From VRUE01 sp963714155 (lineage in GTDB: Bacteria > Actinomycetota > Thermoleophilia > Solirubrobacterales > 70-9): a DNA stretch of 64,000 nucleotides. Numbering within the stretch: position 1 is the stretch's first letter; each line of letters begins with the position of its first letter. Below, in pieces: positions 50,905-59,050 of this stretch. The stretch spans positions 1,922,001-1,986,000 of the forward strand of contig OY970236.1 of the NCBI GenBank assembly GCA_963714155.1, written 5' to 3'. The notes beneath the pieces were generated by a model. That model was not told the origin of the DNA and did no database searches. It saw nothing but the letters and a program-made list of their open reading frames with translations. Made by a program: the position numbers and the translations under genes.

Positions 50905-52321
50905 CGTGCGGGGAGGCTATCCCGGCGGCGGTGCGGAGCTCCTCCACGCCCTCCTCGATGTAGGCACCGATTCGCTCGATATCGGCCATCGAGTCGCGGT
51001 CGCCGAGCAAGCCGAAGCCGATCGCGCCGTTGTAGCTGATGATCGCGATCGCCAGCGCGTGGCGGCGGGCGAGGAAGCCGACCGGGTAGACCTCGACCAG
51101 CTCGCGGCCGCGCACGTAGAAGGGAATCTGCGGGCCCGGGAAGTTGGTTACCAGCAGGTTGAAGAGCCGGGTCGAGAAGTTGATCGCCGCGGTCGGGCCG
51201 AGCAGCAGCGGCGGGGCGAAATCGCGGAACCAGTCGTTGAGGCCCCAGATCGCCTCCGCCCCGAGCGGTTGCTTGGAGGCCTTGAGATCGTCCATCGCCT
51301 TGGCGACGAAGTGCACGCGCTCGACCGGGTCGGCGATGCCGACGGGCAGCGGACCGCGCATCGCGGTCAGCTTGTTGCCGAGCTCACCGTGCTGGTCTTC
51401 GGTGCGGATCGAGACCGGCACCAGCGCCTGCAGCTCGATCCCCTCGGTGTCCAGCTCGCGGTCGAGCATCCAGCGGCGCAGGGCGCCGGCGGTCACCGCC
51501 AGGGTGACGTCGTTGACCGTGGCGCCGAGAACGTTCTTGAGCTCTTTGAACTCGTCGAGGTCGCAGCGGGCACCGTAGAAATTGCGGTGGGGGGAGATGT
51601 CGACGTTGAGCGGCACCTTCGGCGCCGGCTTGGTGAGGTTCCAGGTCACCTCCCAAAGGCCAGCGATGCCATCGGAGGCGCGTTTGCCGGCACGGCGCGG
51701 GCTGCGGATGGCGGCGGCCAGCCAGCGCCCGGCGCGGACGAACATCTGGCCGAAGCCGCGCACGGCGTGTCCCAGCAGCCCGGTCCGCGAGGGGGCCTGC
51801 TTCGGCTCCCAGGGCGCCGGCTCCGGCACCGCCTCTGTCGTCGGCTCGACGTCGAAGAGGAGGACGCCGATGTCGACCGCGGAGATGCCGTCGGCCATCG
51901 CGTGGTGGGTCTTGTAGACGATCGCGAAACGGTCGTTCTCCATGCCCTCGACGAGGCAGAGTTCCCAGAGTGGCCGCGAGCGGTCCAGCGGCGGCGCGAA
52001 GGTCTCGGCGACGGCGGTGCGGAACTGATCGTCGTCGCCAGGTGCGGCGAGCTTGCGGCGGCTGACGTGCTCGTGGACGTCGAACTCGGCGTGGTCGACC
52101 CAGAAGGGGCGACCCAAGCCCAGCGGTGGATAGGAAAGCCGCTGGCGCAGGCGCGGCAGCAGGTGCAAGCGGCTGCGGATGCTGGCGAGGAACTCCTCGT
52201 GGCTGGGCGGCACGCCCTCGCAGACCAGCACGGCGCCAATCGCCATGTGCCCGTTGGACTTCTCGTTGGCCAGAAACGACGTATCGAACGACGTCAGCCT
52301 GTCCATGTGACGCTGCGCCAC
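50834..52321 (-). CDS. WS/DGAT-type acyltransferase (wax ester synthase/diacylglycerol acyltransferase)
   Basis: 495 residues. Catalytic HHxxxDG motif is KTHHAMADGISAVDIG near residue 140. Flanking family signatures are PLDRSRPLWELCLVEG, the NDVTLAVTAGALRRWM segment and LVTNFPGPQIPFYVRGREL near the C-terminus. Makes wax esters or triacylglycerol from acyl-CoA. The start is GTG at 52321, 5 nt after GGAGGG; a longer frame to 52366 would place the ribosome-binding site inside the gene. It sits between smc and ftsY, genes that are often close neighbours elsewhere. Confidence 0.9.
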   Translation of the reverse strand: MAQRHMDRLTSFDTSFLANEKSNGHMAIGAVLVCEGVPPSHEEFLASIRSRLHLLPRLRQRLSYPPLGLGRPFWVDHAEFDVHEHVSRRKLAAPGDDDQFRTAVAETFAPPLDRSRPLWELCLVEGMENDRFAIVYKTHHAMADGISAVDIGVLLFDVEPTTEAVPEPAPWEPKQAPSRTGLLGHAVRGFGQMFVRAGRWLAAAIRSPRRAGKRASDGIAGLWEVTWNLTKPAPKVPLNVDISPHRNFYGARCDLDEFKELKNVLGATVNDVTLAVTAGALRRWMLDRELDTEGIELQALVPVSIRTEDQHGELGNKLTAMRGPLPVGIADPVERVHFVAKAMDDLKASKQPLGAEAIWGLNDWFRDFAPPLLLGPTAAINFSTRLFNLLVTNFPGPQIPFYVRGRELVEVYPVGFLARRHALAIAIISYNGAIGFGLLGDRDSMADIERIGAYIEEGVEELRTAAGIASPHDGDELAGDSRPGAASGPDGFVRG

Positions 52322-52409
52322 GGTCCCTCCTTTCCTTCCCCGCGGACAGCCTAGCGTGGTCCCCAATTCGGGAACGTTCTGTTTCCTTTAAGCGCTGGGG
52401 GGCGGGGTT

Positions 52410-54899
52410 CTAGGCGGCTTCGGCGGAGTCGCGCGGTGACGCTGGGGCCGCGGGCTGCTCGCCGAGCACGCCGGCGCGGGGTCCTGAATCCTCGACCTCT
52501 GCCCCGTCCCCGTCTTCCTCGGCGACGCCGGCGAAGGGCGGCGGCACTGCTGCTTCCTCAGCCTTGACATCCTCGGCCTCTCCGCCGTCCTCAGCCACTT
52601 CACGCGGCAGGCGGCGGGAAACGACCTTGGTCACCCCATCGCCGCCCATGGTCACGCCGTAGAGCACGTCAGCGGCGTCCATCGTGCGCTTCTGGTGAGT
52701 GACGATGACGAACTGGGCGCGGTCGGAGAAGCGCCTGATCAGCTGCAGGAAGCGATCGATGTTGGCGTCGTCGAGGGCGGCCTCGACCTCGTCGAGGATG
52801 TAGAAGGGGCACGGTCGGGCGAGGAAGACGGCGAAGACGAAGGCGATCGCGACCAGCGACTTCTCGCCGCCGGAGAGCAGTGAGAGCTTGCGGGTCGACT
52901 TGCCCGCGGGGGTGACCTCGATCTCGACCCCGAGCTCCTCGCGCTGTTCTTCGGCCTCCTCGTCGCCCTCGACAGCCTCGGCGCTCGCCTCCGCGCCCTC
53001 CTCCTCGGCGTCGCGCACGGGCCGCAAGCTGACCCGGCGCAGGCGGCCGCGGCCGCCGGGGAAGAGGTGCTCGACCATCTCCTCGAAGTTCTTCGCCGTC
53101 GCCTCGAAGGTCTGCTCGAAGGCGCGCTCGATCTCGCGGTCGATATCGCGGATCAGCGCCTCCAGCTCGCGCATCCCCCGCTCGGTGTCCTCGCGCTGAG
53201 CCTGCAGCGACTCGACGTGCTCGCGCGCCTCCTCGTACTCCTGCTCGGCGAGCGGGTTGACCGGGCCGATCTGGGCGCGGCGGCGCTCGAGCCGCTCGAG
53301 CCGGCGATCGATCTCGGCCCGTTCCTCATCGCTCAGCGCCGCGGTCGCCGGCTCAATCTCCTCACCGAGCCGCTCGGCGATCGAGGCCAGCTCCTTGGCG
53401 GCCTCGGCGCGGCGGTCACCGAGGTGCGCCGCCTCGACCTCGACTTCGGTCAGCCGATCCGACGCGGTCTTCATCTCGGCCTGCAACTCGTACTCGCGCT
53501 GCGAGCAGGCTCGCATTTCCTCCGCGATCTCGTCGCTGTCGCCCTCGCCGCCGACGACGAGCTGCTCGATTCGCTCGACCCGGGCCCGGGTCGCGGCCTC
53601 AGCCGCGGTGGCGGCCCCAGCGGCGGCGCGAACGTCGTCAAGCAGTTCCTCGCCGCTGGCTAGACGCTTGCGCAACACCTCGCGGGCGCGCTCGCCCAAC
53701 AATCCCTCGGCCCGGCGGGCGTGGCGCGTAGCGCGCTCGGCACCGCTCTGCACCGCGCCGAGAGCGGCCTCACGCGCCGCTTCGCTGGCATCGGCGGAAC
53801 GGGCCCGGGCGAGCCCATCGGCCGCGCCGGCCAGGCCGGCGTCGATCTCGTCGAGCTCCTCCTCCAGCTTGCGTGCCCGTTCGCCCGGCGCCGCGCTGCC
53901 ACCGACGTCAAGTGTCAGCGGCCCGAGCTCGGCGCGCAGCGCCTCCAGGCGGCCGGAGATATCGCCCTCGCGGTCAGCGAGGCCGGTGGCCCGGATCGCG
54001 ATCCGCTGCTGCTCGCCGCGCAGTTTGGTCAGCAGGCCCCAGGCCTGGGTGCGCTCGCGGTCGCGGGCGGCGAAGCGCTCCTCGGCGGCGCGGCGCTTCT
54101 CGCTCACCTCGGCGAGGTTCTTCTCCAGCACCGCCCGCTGCGCCCGTGCCTCGCTCGCGGCTTTTTCCGCCGCGGCAGCGCGATCGGCACCGAAGCGCAG
54201 TTCCTCCGCCACCAGCTGCCCGCGCAGGCCAAGTTCCTCGCGCTCGATCCGCGCTCCCAGCTCAGCCGCCTGGGCTTGGCGCTTGAGCGGGCGCAGCCGA
54301 GCCCGCGCCTCGCGCTCGAGGTCGAGGGCACGGTCGAGGTTGTCGCGGGCGGCGCGCAGCTTCAGCTCGGAGCGGCGGCGACGCTTGCGGTGCTTGCCAA
54401 GGCCGGCCGCCTCCTCGATCAACAGCCGCCGTTCGCGCGGTTTCGAGTGGATGATCGACTCGACCCGGCCCTGGCTGATCACCGAGTGCATCTCGCGGCC
54501 GAGGTTGGTGTCGGAGAGCACCTCGGTGACGTCGACGAGACGGCAGCGGGCGCCGTTGAGGCGGTAGCCACCGTCTCCGGAGCGATCGAGCGTGCGCTTG
54601 ACCGCGACTTCGGAGAGCTCGGTTGCAGCGCGGCCCTCTGAGTTATCGATCACGACCTCGACTTCGGCGGCGCGGCGCTGGCCGATGCCCTTGCCTCCGG
54701 CCGAGATCACGTCCTGCATCGAGGCACCGCGGATCGCGCCCGGGCTCTGCTCACCGAGCGCCCAGAGCACAGCGTCGGTGATGTTCGACTTGCCCGAGCC
54801 GTTGGGGCCGACGATCACGCTGACGCCGGGCGAGAACTCCAGCTTCGCCCGCTCGGGGAACGACTTGAACCCCTTCATCTCGATTGATCTCAGATACAT
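52410..54899 (-). CDS. smc: Chromosome segregation protein SMC, short form without a recognisable hinge
   Basis: 829 residues against about 1150-1200 for bacterial SMC. N-terminal head is normal (MKGFKSFPERAKLEFSPGVSVIVGPNGSGKSNITDAVLWALGEQ; RVESIIHSKPRERRLLIEEAAGLGKHRKRR). The C-terminal head has LSLLSGGEKSLVAIAFVFAVF and YILDEVEAALDDANIDRFLQLI. Between them lie Ala/Glu/Arg-rich coiled coils with no sequence like the SMC hinge. An acidic low-complexity insert sits just before the C-terminal ABC part (AEEEGAEASAEAVEGDEEAEEQREE), and the tail of about 70 residues is also acidic. The reading frame is continuous. Part of the rnc-smc-ftsY-ffh order. Confidence 0.93.
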   Translation of the reverse strand: MYLRSIEMKGFKSFPERAKLEFSPGVSVIVGPNGSGKSNITDAVLWALGEQSPGAIRGASMQDVISAGGKGIGQRRAAEVEVVIDNSEGRAATELSEVAVKRTLDRSGDGGYRLNGARCRLVDVTEVLSDTNLGREMHSVISQGRVESIIHSKPRERRLLIEEAAGLGKHRKRRRRSELKLRAARDNLDRALDLEREARARLRPLKRQAQAAELGARIEREELGLRGQLVAEELRFGADRAAAAEKAASEARAQRAVLEKNLAEVSEKRRAAEERFAARDRERTQAWGLLTKLRGEQQRIAIRATGLADREGDISGRLEALRAELGPLTLDVGGSAAPGERARKLEEELDEIDAGLAGAADGLARARSADASEAAREAALGAVQSGAERATRHARRAEGLLGERAREVLRKRLASGEELLDDVRAAAGAATAAEAATRARVERIEQLVVGGEGDSDEIAEEMRACSQREYELQAEMKTASDRLTEVEVEAAHLGDRRAEAAKELASIAERLGEEIEPATAALSDEERAEIDRRLERLERRRAQIGPVNPLAEQEYEEAREHVESLQAQREDTERGMRELEALIRDIDREIERAFEQTFEATAKNFEEMVEHLFPGGRGRLRRVSLRPVRDAEEEGAEASAEAVEGDEEAEEQREELGVEIEVTPAGKSTRKLSLLSGGEKSLVAIAFVFAVFLARPCPFYILDEVEAALDDANIDRFLQLIRRFSDRAQFVIVTHQKRTMDAADVLYGVTMGGDGVTKVVSRRLPREVAEDGGEAEDVKAEEAAVPPPFAGVAEEDGDGAEVEDSGPRAGVLGEQPAAPASPRDSAEAA

Positions 54900-54977
54900 G
54901 CGTTCTCTAGCTCCGACTCCGGTCCCTGGACCCTCGGCTGCCTACCCTCGCGAGCGCATCGGACGCGATCAGCATCC

Positions 54978-55655
54978 CTAGTCCCCAAGCCGTTTCAGCG
55001 CCTGCTCGGCGGCGGCTTGCTCGGCCGCCTTCTTGCTCCGTCCATCGCCTTCGCCGACCTGCTCGGCATCGACGATCGCCGCCACCTCGAACTTGCGCCG
55101 GTGCGGCGGCCCGGATTCCGCGGTCACCTCGTAGCTTACGCGCAGGTGTCGCCGCGCCAGTAACTCCTGCAGCGCCGACTTGAAGTCGATCCGCGTCTCG
55201 GCTGCGTGCTCGATCCGTGGCTCGAAGGCCTGCCCCACGGCGGCGGCAACGCGGTCGAAGCCGAAGGCGAGGAAGCAGGCGCCGATCAAGGCCTCGGTCG
55301 CCTCCGGCAGCGGCCGCTCGCCGCTGAGCAGGACCTCGGCGGGGATGCCGACCGGCATGTCCTCCGGCTCGTTTGCGCGCAGCATCTCGGGCACTCCGAG
55401 GTCACGGCCGACCTCGGCACAGGAGACGCCGCTGACCGCCTGGTTGTGGATCTTGGTCAAACCGCCGGCATCGACCTCGGGAAAGCGCTCGACCAGCTCG
55501 CGAGCGACGGCAAGGGCGAGCACGCTGTCACCGAGGTAGGCGAAGCGCTCGTAGGACTCGACCCGCACCTCGCTCCAGGACGAGTGGGTCAGCGCCTGGC
55601 GGCGCAGCTCCTCCGGAAGTTCGGCGATCAGCTCGGCGAGGGTCGCGTCGCTCAC
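54978..55655 (-). CDS. rnc: Ribonuclease III with altered active-site residues
   Basis: 225 residues: RNase III domain (about 8-145) and dsRNA-binding domain (about 150-224: DFKSALQELLARRHLRVSYEVTAESGPPHRRKFEVAAIVD...GRSKKAAEQAAAEQAL). The signature that is normally NERLEFLGD reads Y-E36-R-F-A39-Y-L-G-D43, so the position of the metal-binding Glu (E41 in E. coli) is Ala. The D114-equivalent is Glu in PEATEALIGA; the E117-equivalent is kept. It may be an RNA-binding protein with reduced or altered cleavage. Overlaps acpP by 4 nt; followed by smc. Confidence 0.9.
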   Translation of the reverse strand: MSDATLAELIAELPEELRRQALTHSSWSEVRVESYERFAYLGDSVLALAVARELVERFPEVDAGGLTKIHNQAVSGVSCAEVGRDLGVPEMLRANEPEDMPVGIPAEVLLSGERPLPEATEALIGACFLAFGFDRVAAAVGQAFEPRIEHAAETRIDFKSALQELLARRHLRVSYEVTAESGPPHRRKFEVAAIVDAEQVGEGDGRSKKAAEQAAAEQALKRLGD

Positions 55656-55897
55656 GCCGGCGCGTGCTCGAGCACAAAGTCGACGGCGTCGCCGACGGTC
55701 GCGATCTTGGCTGCCTGCTCCTCGGAGACGGAGATCCCGTAAGTGTCCTCCAGCTCCATCACCAGCTCGTAGAGATCGAGCGAGTCGGCGTCGAGGTCCT
55801 CCTTGAAGCGACTCGTCTCACCAATCTTGGCGGCATCGATCTCGAGCTCCTCGGCGAGGTGGTTGCGGACCAGGGTGAGGACTTGCTCGCGACTCAT
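55652..55897 (-). CDS. acpP: Acyl carrier protein
   Basis: 81 residues. The phosphopantetheine site is DLDADSLDLYELVMELEDTYGI, with Ser in D-S-L. Carries acyl chains in fatty acid synthesis. The open frame reaches 56041 inside plsX; MSREQVLTLVRNHLAEEL at 55897 is the family start. It sits between plsX and rnc, the common bacterial order without fabD/fabG here. Confidence 0.95.
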   Translation of the reverse strand: MSREQVLTLVRNHLAEELEIDAAKIGETSRFKEDLDADSLDLYELVMELEDTYGISVSEEQAAKIATVGDAVDFVLEHAPA

Positions 55898-55910
55898 TGC
55901 CGGGTTCCTA

Positions 55911-56942
55911 TCACGCGCCGTCCACCTCGGCACGGCTAGCGAGCTCGCCGCGACCGGCGCCCCCGGTCTGCAACAACGTGGCCGTGCGCCCGACCGCGTC
56001 GACCTCGACACAGCGGGCGGCGAGCCGGATCGCGTTGGCAATCCCCTCGGCGCCGGAGCTGCCGTGGCCGACGACGGCGATCCCGCGCAGTCCGAGCAGG
56101 ATCGCGCCGCCGGTCGTGTCCGGGTGCAGCTCGCGCCGCAGGCCGCCCAAGGCGGGCCGCATCAGCAGACCGCCAAGCGAGGCCAGCGGGTTGGCGCGCG
56201 CCGCATCGCGGATCGCCCCGGTGACGGTCTTTGCCGTGCCCTCCATCAGCTTCAGCGAGACGTTGCCGGTAAAGCCGTCGGTGACGACCACGTCAGCGGC
56301 GCCGCCGGGCAGGTCACGGCCCTCGACGTTGCCGATGAAATCGATCCCGCTCGCGGTCGCAAGGACATCGTTGGCCGCGACCACTTCCTCGCGCCCCTTG
56401 CCCGCCTCCTCGCCGACCGAGAGCAGGCCGACCCCCGGCCGCGCGACCCCAAGCACCGCCTCGCTGAAAGCGGCGCCGAGGAAGGCGAACTGGACCAGGT
56501 GCTGGGCCCGCACCTCGACGTTGGCGCCGACGTCGAGGAAGAGCACCGGCTTGCCCGGAACCGGGAGCTGCACCGCCAGGGCCGGCCGCTGCACGCCCTT
56601 GAGGCGCCGCAGCCCGAAAGTGGCCGCTGCCATCGTCGCCCCGGTCGACCCCGGGCTGACCATCGCCGCGGAGCGCCCCTCGGCGACATCGGCAGCAGCG
56701 CGCACGACAGAGGCCTCCTTCTTCGCCCGCACCGCAGCGACCGGGTCCTCCTCGTTGCCTATCCACTCACTCGTCGGCACCACCTCGATGCCCTCGGTGT
56801 CGCCGAGAGCAAGCTCATCCGGCGGCCCGAACACCCGCAAGCGAATGCCGTCAGCGGCCGCGGCACGCGCACCCTGCGCGAGCACCTCAAACCCCTGCTC
56901 CGCCCCGAACCCGTCCAGAGCGACCGTGATGCCCTCAGGCAT
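55911..56942 (-). CDS. plsX: Phosphate acyltransferase PlsX
   Basis: 343 residues. Makes acyl-phosphate from acyl-ACP for phospholipid synthesis. Typical segments: ITVALDGFGAEQGFEVLAQGARAAAADGIRLRVFGP, GSTGATMAAATFGLRRLKGVQRPALAVQLP, LDVGANVEVRAQHLVQFAFLGAAFS, DFIGNVEGRDLPGGAADVVVTDGFTGNVSLKLMEG. It starts 2 nt from the end of rpmF, suggesting one transcript. Confidence 0.95.
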   Translation of the reverse strand: MPEGITVALDGFGAEQGFEVLAQGARAAAADGIRLRVFGPPDELALGDTEGIEVVPTSEWIGNEEDPVAAVRAKKEASVVRAAADVAEGRSAAMVSPGSTGATMAAATFGLRRLKGVQRPALAVQLPVPGKPVLFLDVGANVEVRAQHLVQFAFLGAAFSEAVLGVARPGVGLLSVGEEAGKGREEVVAANDVLATASGIDFIGNVEGRDLPGGAADVVVTDGFTGNVSLKLMEGTAKTVTGAIRDAARANPLASLGGLLMRPALGGLRRELHPDTTGGAILLGLRGIAVVGHGSSGAEGIANAIRLAARCVEVDAVGRTATLLQTGGAGRGELASRAEVDGA

Positions 56943-56944
56943 CG

Positions 56945-57160
56945 CTACTCAGCAGCGTCGGGCGAAGGTGCAGTCGGCTCGGCAACCGGGTGTTTGATTA
57001 CCTCGCGCCCAGCGTAAGTGCCACACGTCGGGCAAACCCGATGCGGCAAACGCGGGCTATGACAGCGCGGGCACTGATTAAGCCGCGCCTTACCCGCCTT
57101 GTGATTGGCCCGCCGCTTGTCGCGCCGAGCACTGGAAGTTCTCTTCTTAGGGACAGCCAT
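56945..57160 (-). CDS. rpmF: 50S ribosomal protein L32
   Basis: 71 residues. MAVPKKRTSSARRDKRRANHK at the start and a zinc ribbon CPRCHSPRLPHRVCPTCG, so it is the zinc-binding (C+) form. A short acidic C-terminal tail extends it beyond the usual 57-60 residues. The start at 57160 is fixed by the MAVPKKxTS family motif. Between this start and the DUF177 stop lies the first long hairpin element. Confidence 0.96.
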   Translation of the reverse strand: MAVPKKRTSSARRDKRRANHKAGKARLNQCPRCHSPRLPHRVCPTCGTYAGREVIKHPVAEPTAPSPDAAE

Positions 57161-57188
57161 GAGCAGTGGCGCATGGTAGCGGGTTGCT

Positions 57189-57264
57189 GGAGCGCCGGGT
57201 GCCCCTCCCAAAACGCTCGGCAGGAGCCTCGCTTGAGTGTTTTGGGAGGGACACCCGGCGCTCC
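57189..57264. repeat. Long hairpin element, copy 1
   Basis: The 48-bp core at 57203-57250 (CCCTCCCAAAACGCTC, 16-nt loop, GAGTGTTTTGGGAGGG) is flanked by a further 13-bp pairing (GGAGCGCCGGGTG with its complement) across one mismatch. It sits between DUF177 and rpmF. The core is the exact reverse complement of the core at 58388-58435. Confidence 0.8.
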
Positions 57265-57277
57265 CTCCCTCGCTGCC

Positions 57278-57796
57278 CTACTCCAGCTTTAGCTCCCTGA
57301 GCTTTGCCCAGCGGGGGTCGGGCCCCGCATCGTGGTCATGCTCGGCCGGGTCAGCGTCGTTCAGCGACTCGCCGCAGACTTGGCAGAGACCGGCGCAGTC
57401 GGTGCGACAGAGAAACTGATTGGGAATCGCCAGCACGGCCGCGTCGTGCGCCCAGCGGCCGAGGTCGAGCTCGTCGTCGACGACGTAAGGGCTGAGCAGC
57501 TCCTCGTCCTCGGTGTTTTCCTGTGCCACCTCGCGGGCGTCGACCTCCGCCTCCAGCACGGCCCCCTCCAGGCAGCGCATGCAAGGCCCCTCGATCCGAG
57601 CCGGGAAGCGCAGGCGAAAGGCGTAGCCGCAGCTGGGACGGGAGACATCAAGGCGGACCGGAACGGAGTCGGGCGAGACGTAGGCCTGACCCGCCAGCTC
57701 GAGCGGCTCCAGGTCCACCGGCAACTCCAACCGCCGTCCCTCGCCGTGGGACAGCGAGAGCCGCGCGAGATCGATGATCGTTGACGATTGCGCCAT
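57278..57796 (-). CDS. DUF177 (YceD-like) protein
   Basis: 172 residues. LPVDLEPLELAGQAYVSPDSVPVRLDVSRPSCGYAFRLRFPARIEGPCMRCLEGAVLEAEVDAREV, then IPNQFLCRTDCAGLCQVCGESLN gives the conserved C-x2-C and C-x4-5-C-x2-C cysteines of DUF177. These proteins normally precede rpmF, as here, and in E. coli YceD affects 23S rRNA. The frame is open to 57964; MAQSSTIIDLARLSLSHG at 57796 is the family-like start. Divergent from the methyltransferase gene. Confidence 0.9.
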   Translation of the reverse strand: MAQSSTIIDLARLSLSHGEGRRLELPVDLEPLELAGQAYVSPDSVPVRLDVSRPSCGYAFRLRFPARIEGPCMRCLEGAVLEAEVDAREVAQENTEDEELLSPYVVDDELDLGRWAHDAAVLAIPNQFLCRTDCAGLCQVCGESLNDADPAEHDHDAGPDPRWAKLRELKLE

Positions 57797-57864
57797 GGAA
57801 ATGCTCCCTCCGCTTCGGCCGGGCTTACGATGAGCCCTCCCGACGAGATTACGGAATAGGTCAA

Positions 57865-58350
57865 TTGGACTGGACACCCGAGGTCTACCTGGAGCGGATC
57901 CGCACGCAGATCCCCCGCTATGACGAGTTGCAGGAGCAGGCGATCGCCGCGATCCCCTTCCCACCCGAGCGCGTGCTCGAGCTCGGCATGGGCACCGGCG
58001 AGACCACCCGCCGCCTGATCGAGGCCCATCCCGACGCCTGGGTAGTCGGCCTCGACTCCAGCCCCGACATGGTCTTCCGCGCCCGCCAGGACTACGACGA
58101 CGTCCAACTCGCCCGCATGGAGGACCCCCTCCCCGACGGCCCCTGGGACCTGGTCATCTCCGTCCTCGCCACCGCCGAGCTGAACGACGACCAACTCCAA
58201 GCCCTCTGCCGCCGCGTCAAGGAGCACTCCCGCTCCCTCGTGATCGCTGACAGCTTCGACCCAGGCACGCTTGAGAAGCTTGTCGAGTGGACTGGCGGCC
58301 AGGTCACCTGGCAGGCCGACGGCCTTGCCGTGCTGGCAGCCACCTACTGA
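57865..58350 (+). CDS. Class I SAM-dependent methyltransferase
   Basis: About 161 residues. Motif I is RVLELGMGTGETTRRLIEAHPDAWVVGLDSSPDMVFRARQ; motif II-like WDLVISVLATAELNDDQLQALCRRV; the rest is short. Substrate unknown. The frame opens at 57781 inside the divergent DUF177 gene, so the TTG at 57865 (QLDWTPEVYLE) with AATAGG upstream is more likely. It is the only rightward gene in this stretch and is enclosed by the two hairpin elements. Confidence 0.8.
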   Translation: MDWTPEVYLERIRTQIPRYDELQEQAIAAIPFPPERVLELGMGTGETTRRLIEAHPDAWVVGLDSSPDMVFRARQDYDDVQLARMEDPLPDGPWDLVISVLATAELNDDQLQALCRRVKEHSRSLVIADSFDPGTLEKLVEWTGGQVTWQADGLAVLAATY

Positions 58351-58375
58351 TCGGGGCGAGAAGCTTCGGGTGAGA

Positions 58376-58447
58376 GGGAGGGCAAGCCCCTCCCAAAACA
58401 CTCAAGCGAGGCTCCTGCCGAGCGTTTTGGGAGGGGCTTGCCCTCCC
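58376..58447. repeat. Long hairpin element, copy 2 (inverted relative to copy 1)
   Basis: Core 58388-58435 is the exact reverse complement of the copy-1 core. An outer 12-bp arm (GGGAGGGCAAGC with its complement) extends the stem to 28 bp without mismatch. It lies in the convergent gap between the methyltransferase and the coiled-coil gene; no T-run follows. Confidence 0.8.
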
Positions 58448-58454
58448 TCCCGCG

Positions 58455-58946
58455 CTACTGCTGCTCTTGCTCGTCCAGGTCAGGCACGGGCTGCTGCTCC
58501 TCGTCCCGGCCCGCAAGACGATCCCGCCCGCGCTGTACCGCGGCGAGGAACTTCTGAAGGTTGACCTCAAGCGTGTTGAGGATCTCGTCGGCGTAGTCCT
58601 CGGCGCCGAGGCGGATCTCCCGCTCACGCGCCCGCGCGTCCTCGACGATCTCGTCGGCGGCGCGCTCGGCCTGCTTGGTGACCTCCTCGTCGGAGATCAG
58701 GCGGGCCTGCTGCTCGCGCGCCTCGCGCACGATGCGCTCGGCCTCGCGCTTGGCCTCGGCCAGCATCTCCTGGCGCTCCTTGACGATCCAGCGCGCCTGC
58801 TTGATCTCCTCGGGGATCGTCGCCCGCATCTGGTCGAGCAGGTCGTAGATCTCCTCGCGATCGACACGAACCTGGTCGGTGAGTGGCACCGGCCGGGCGT
58901 TGTGCACGACATCGTCGAGCTTGTCTATTAGAACGAGAACGTCCAT
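58455..58946 (-). CDS. Coiled-coil (DivIVA-like/ATP synthase B-like) protein
   Basis: 163 residues, family not named with certainty. It begins MDVLVLIDKLDDVVHNARPVPLTDQVRVDREEIYDLLDQMR, then a long charged helix (VKERQEMLAEAKREAERIVREAREQQARLISDEEVTKQAERAADEIVEDARARE) and a C-terminal acidic tail. This is the actinobacterial DivIVA-domain/'ATPase' protein usually encoded between coaD and the DUF177-rpmF cluster, as here. Likely a structural cell-envelope or polarity protein; that is inference. Confidence 0.82.
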   Translation of the reverse strand: MDVLVLIDKLDDVVHNARPVPLTDQVRVDREEIYDLLDQMRATIPEEIKQARWIVKERQEMLAEAKREAERIVREAREQQARLISDEEVTKQAERAADEIVEDARAREREIRLGAEDYADEILNTLEVNLQKFLAAVQRGRDRLAGRDEEQQPVPDLDEQEQQ

Positions 58947-59050
58947 CAGGAGGTCGTAAGCCTACGTGTCAGAGCCATCTTCGGTGAAGAACGGGTTATT
59001 TCCTCGGCTTTTTGCAAGCTCTCGCCCACTCCACGCCGCATCGGAAAAGC

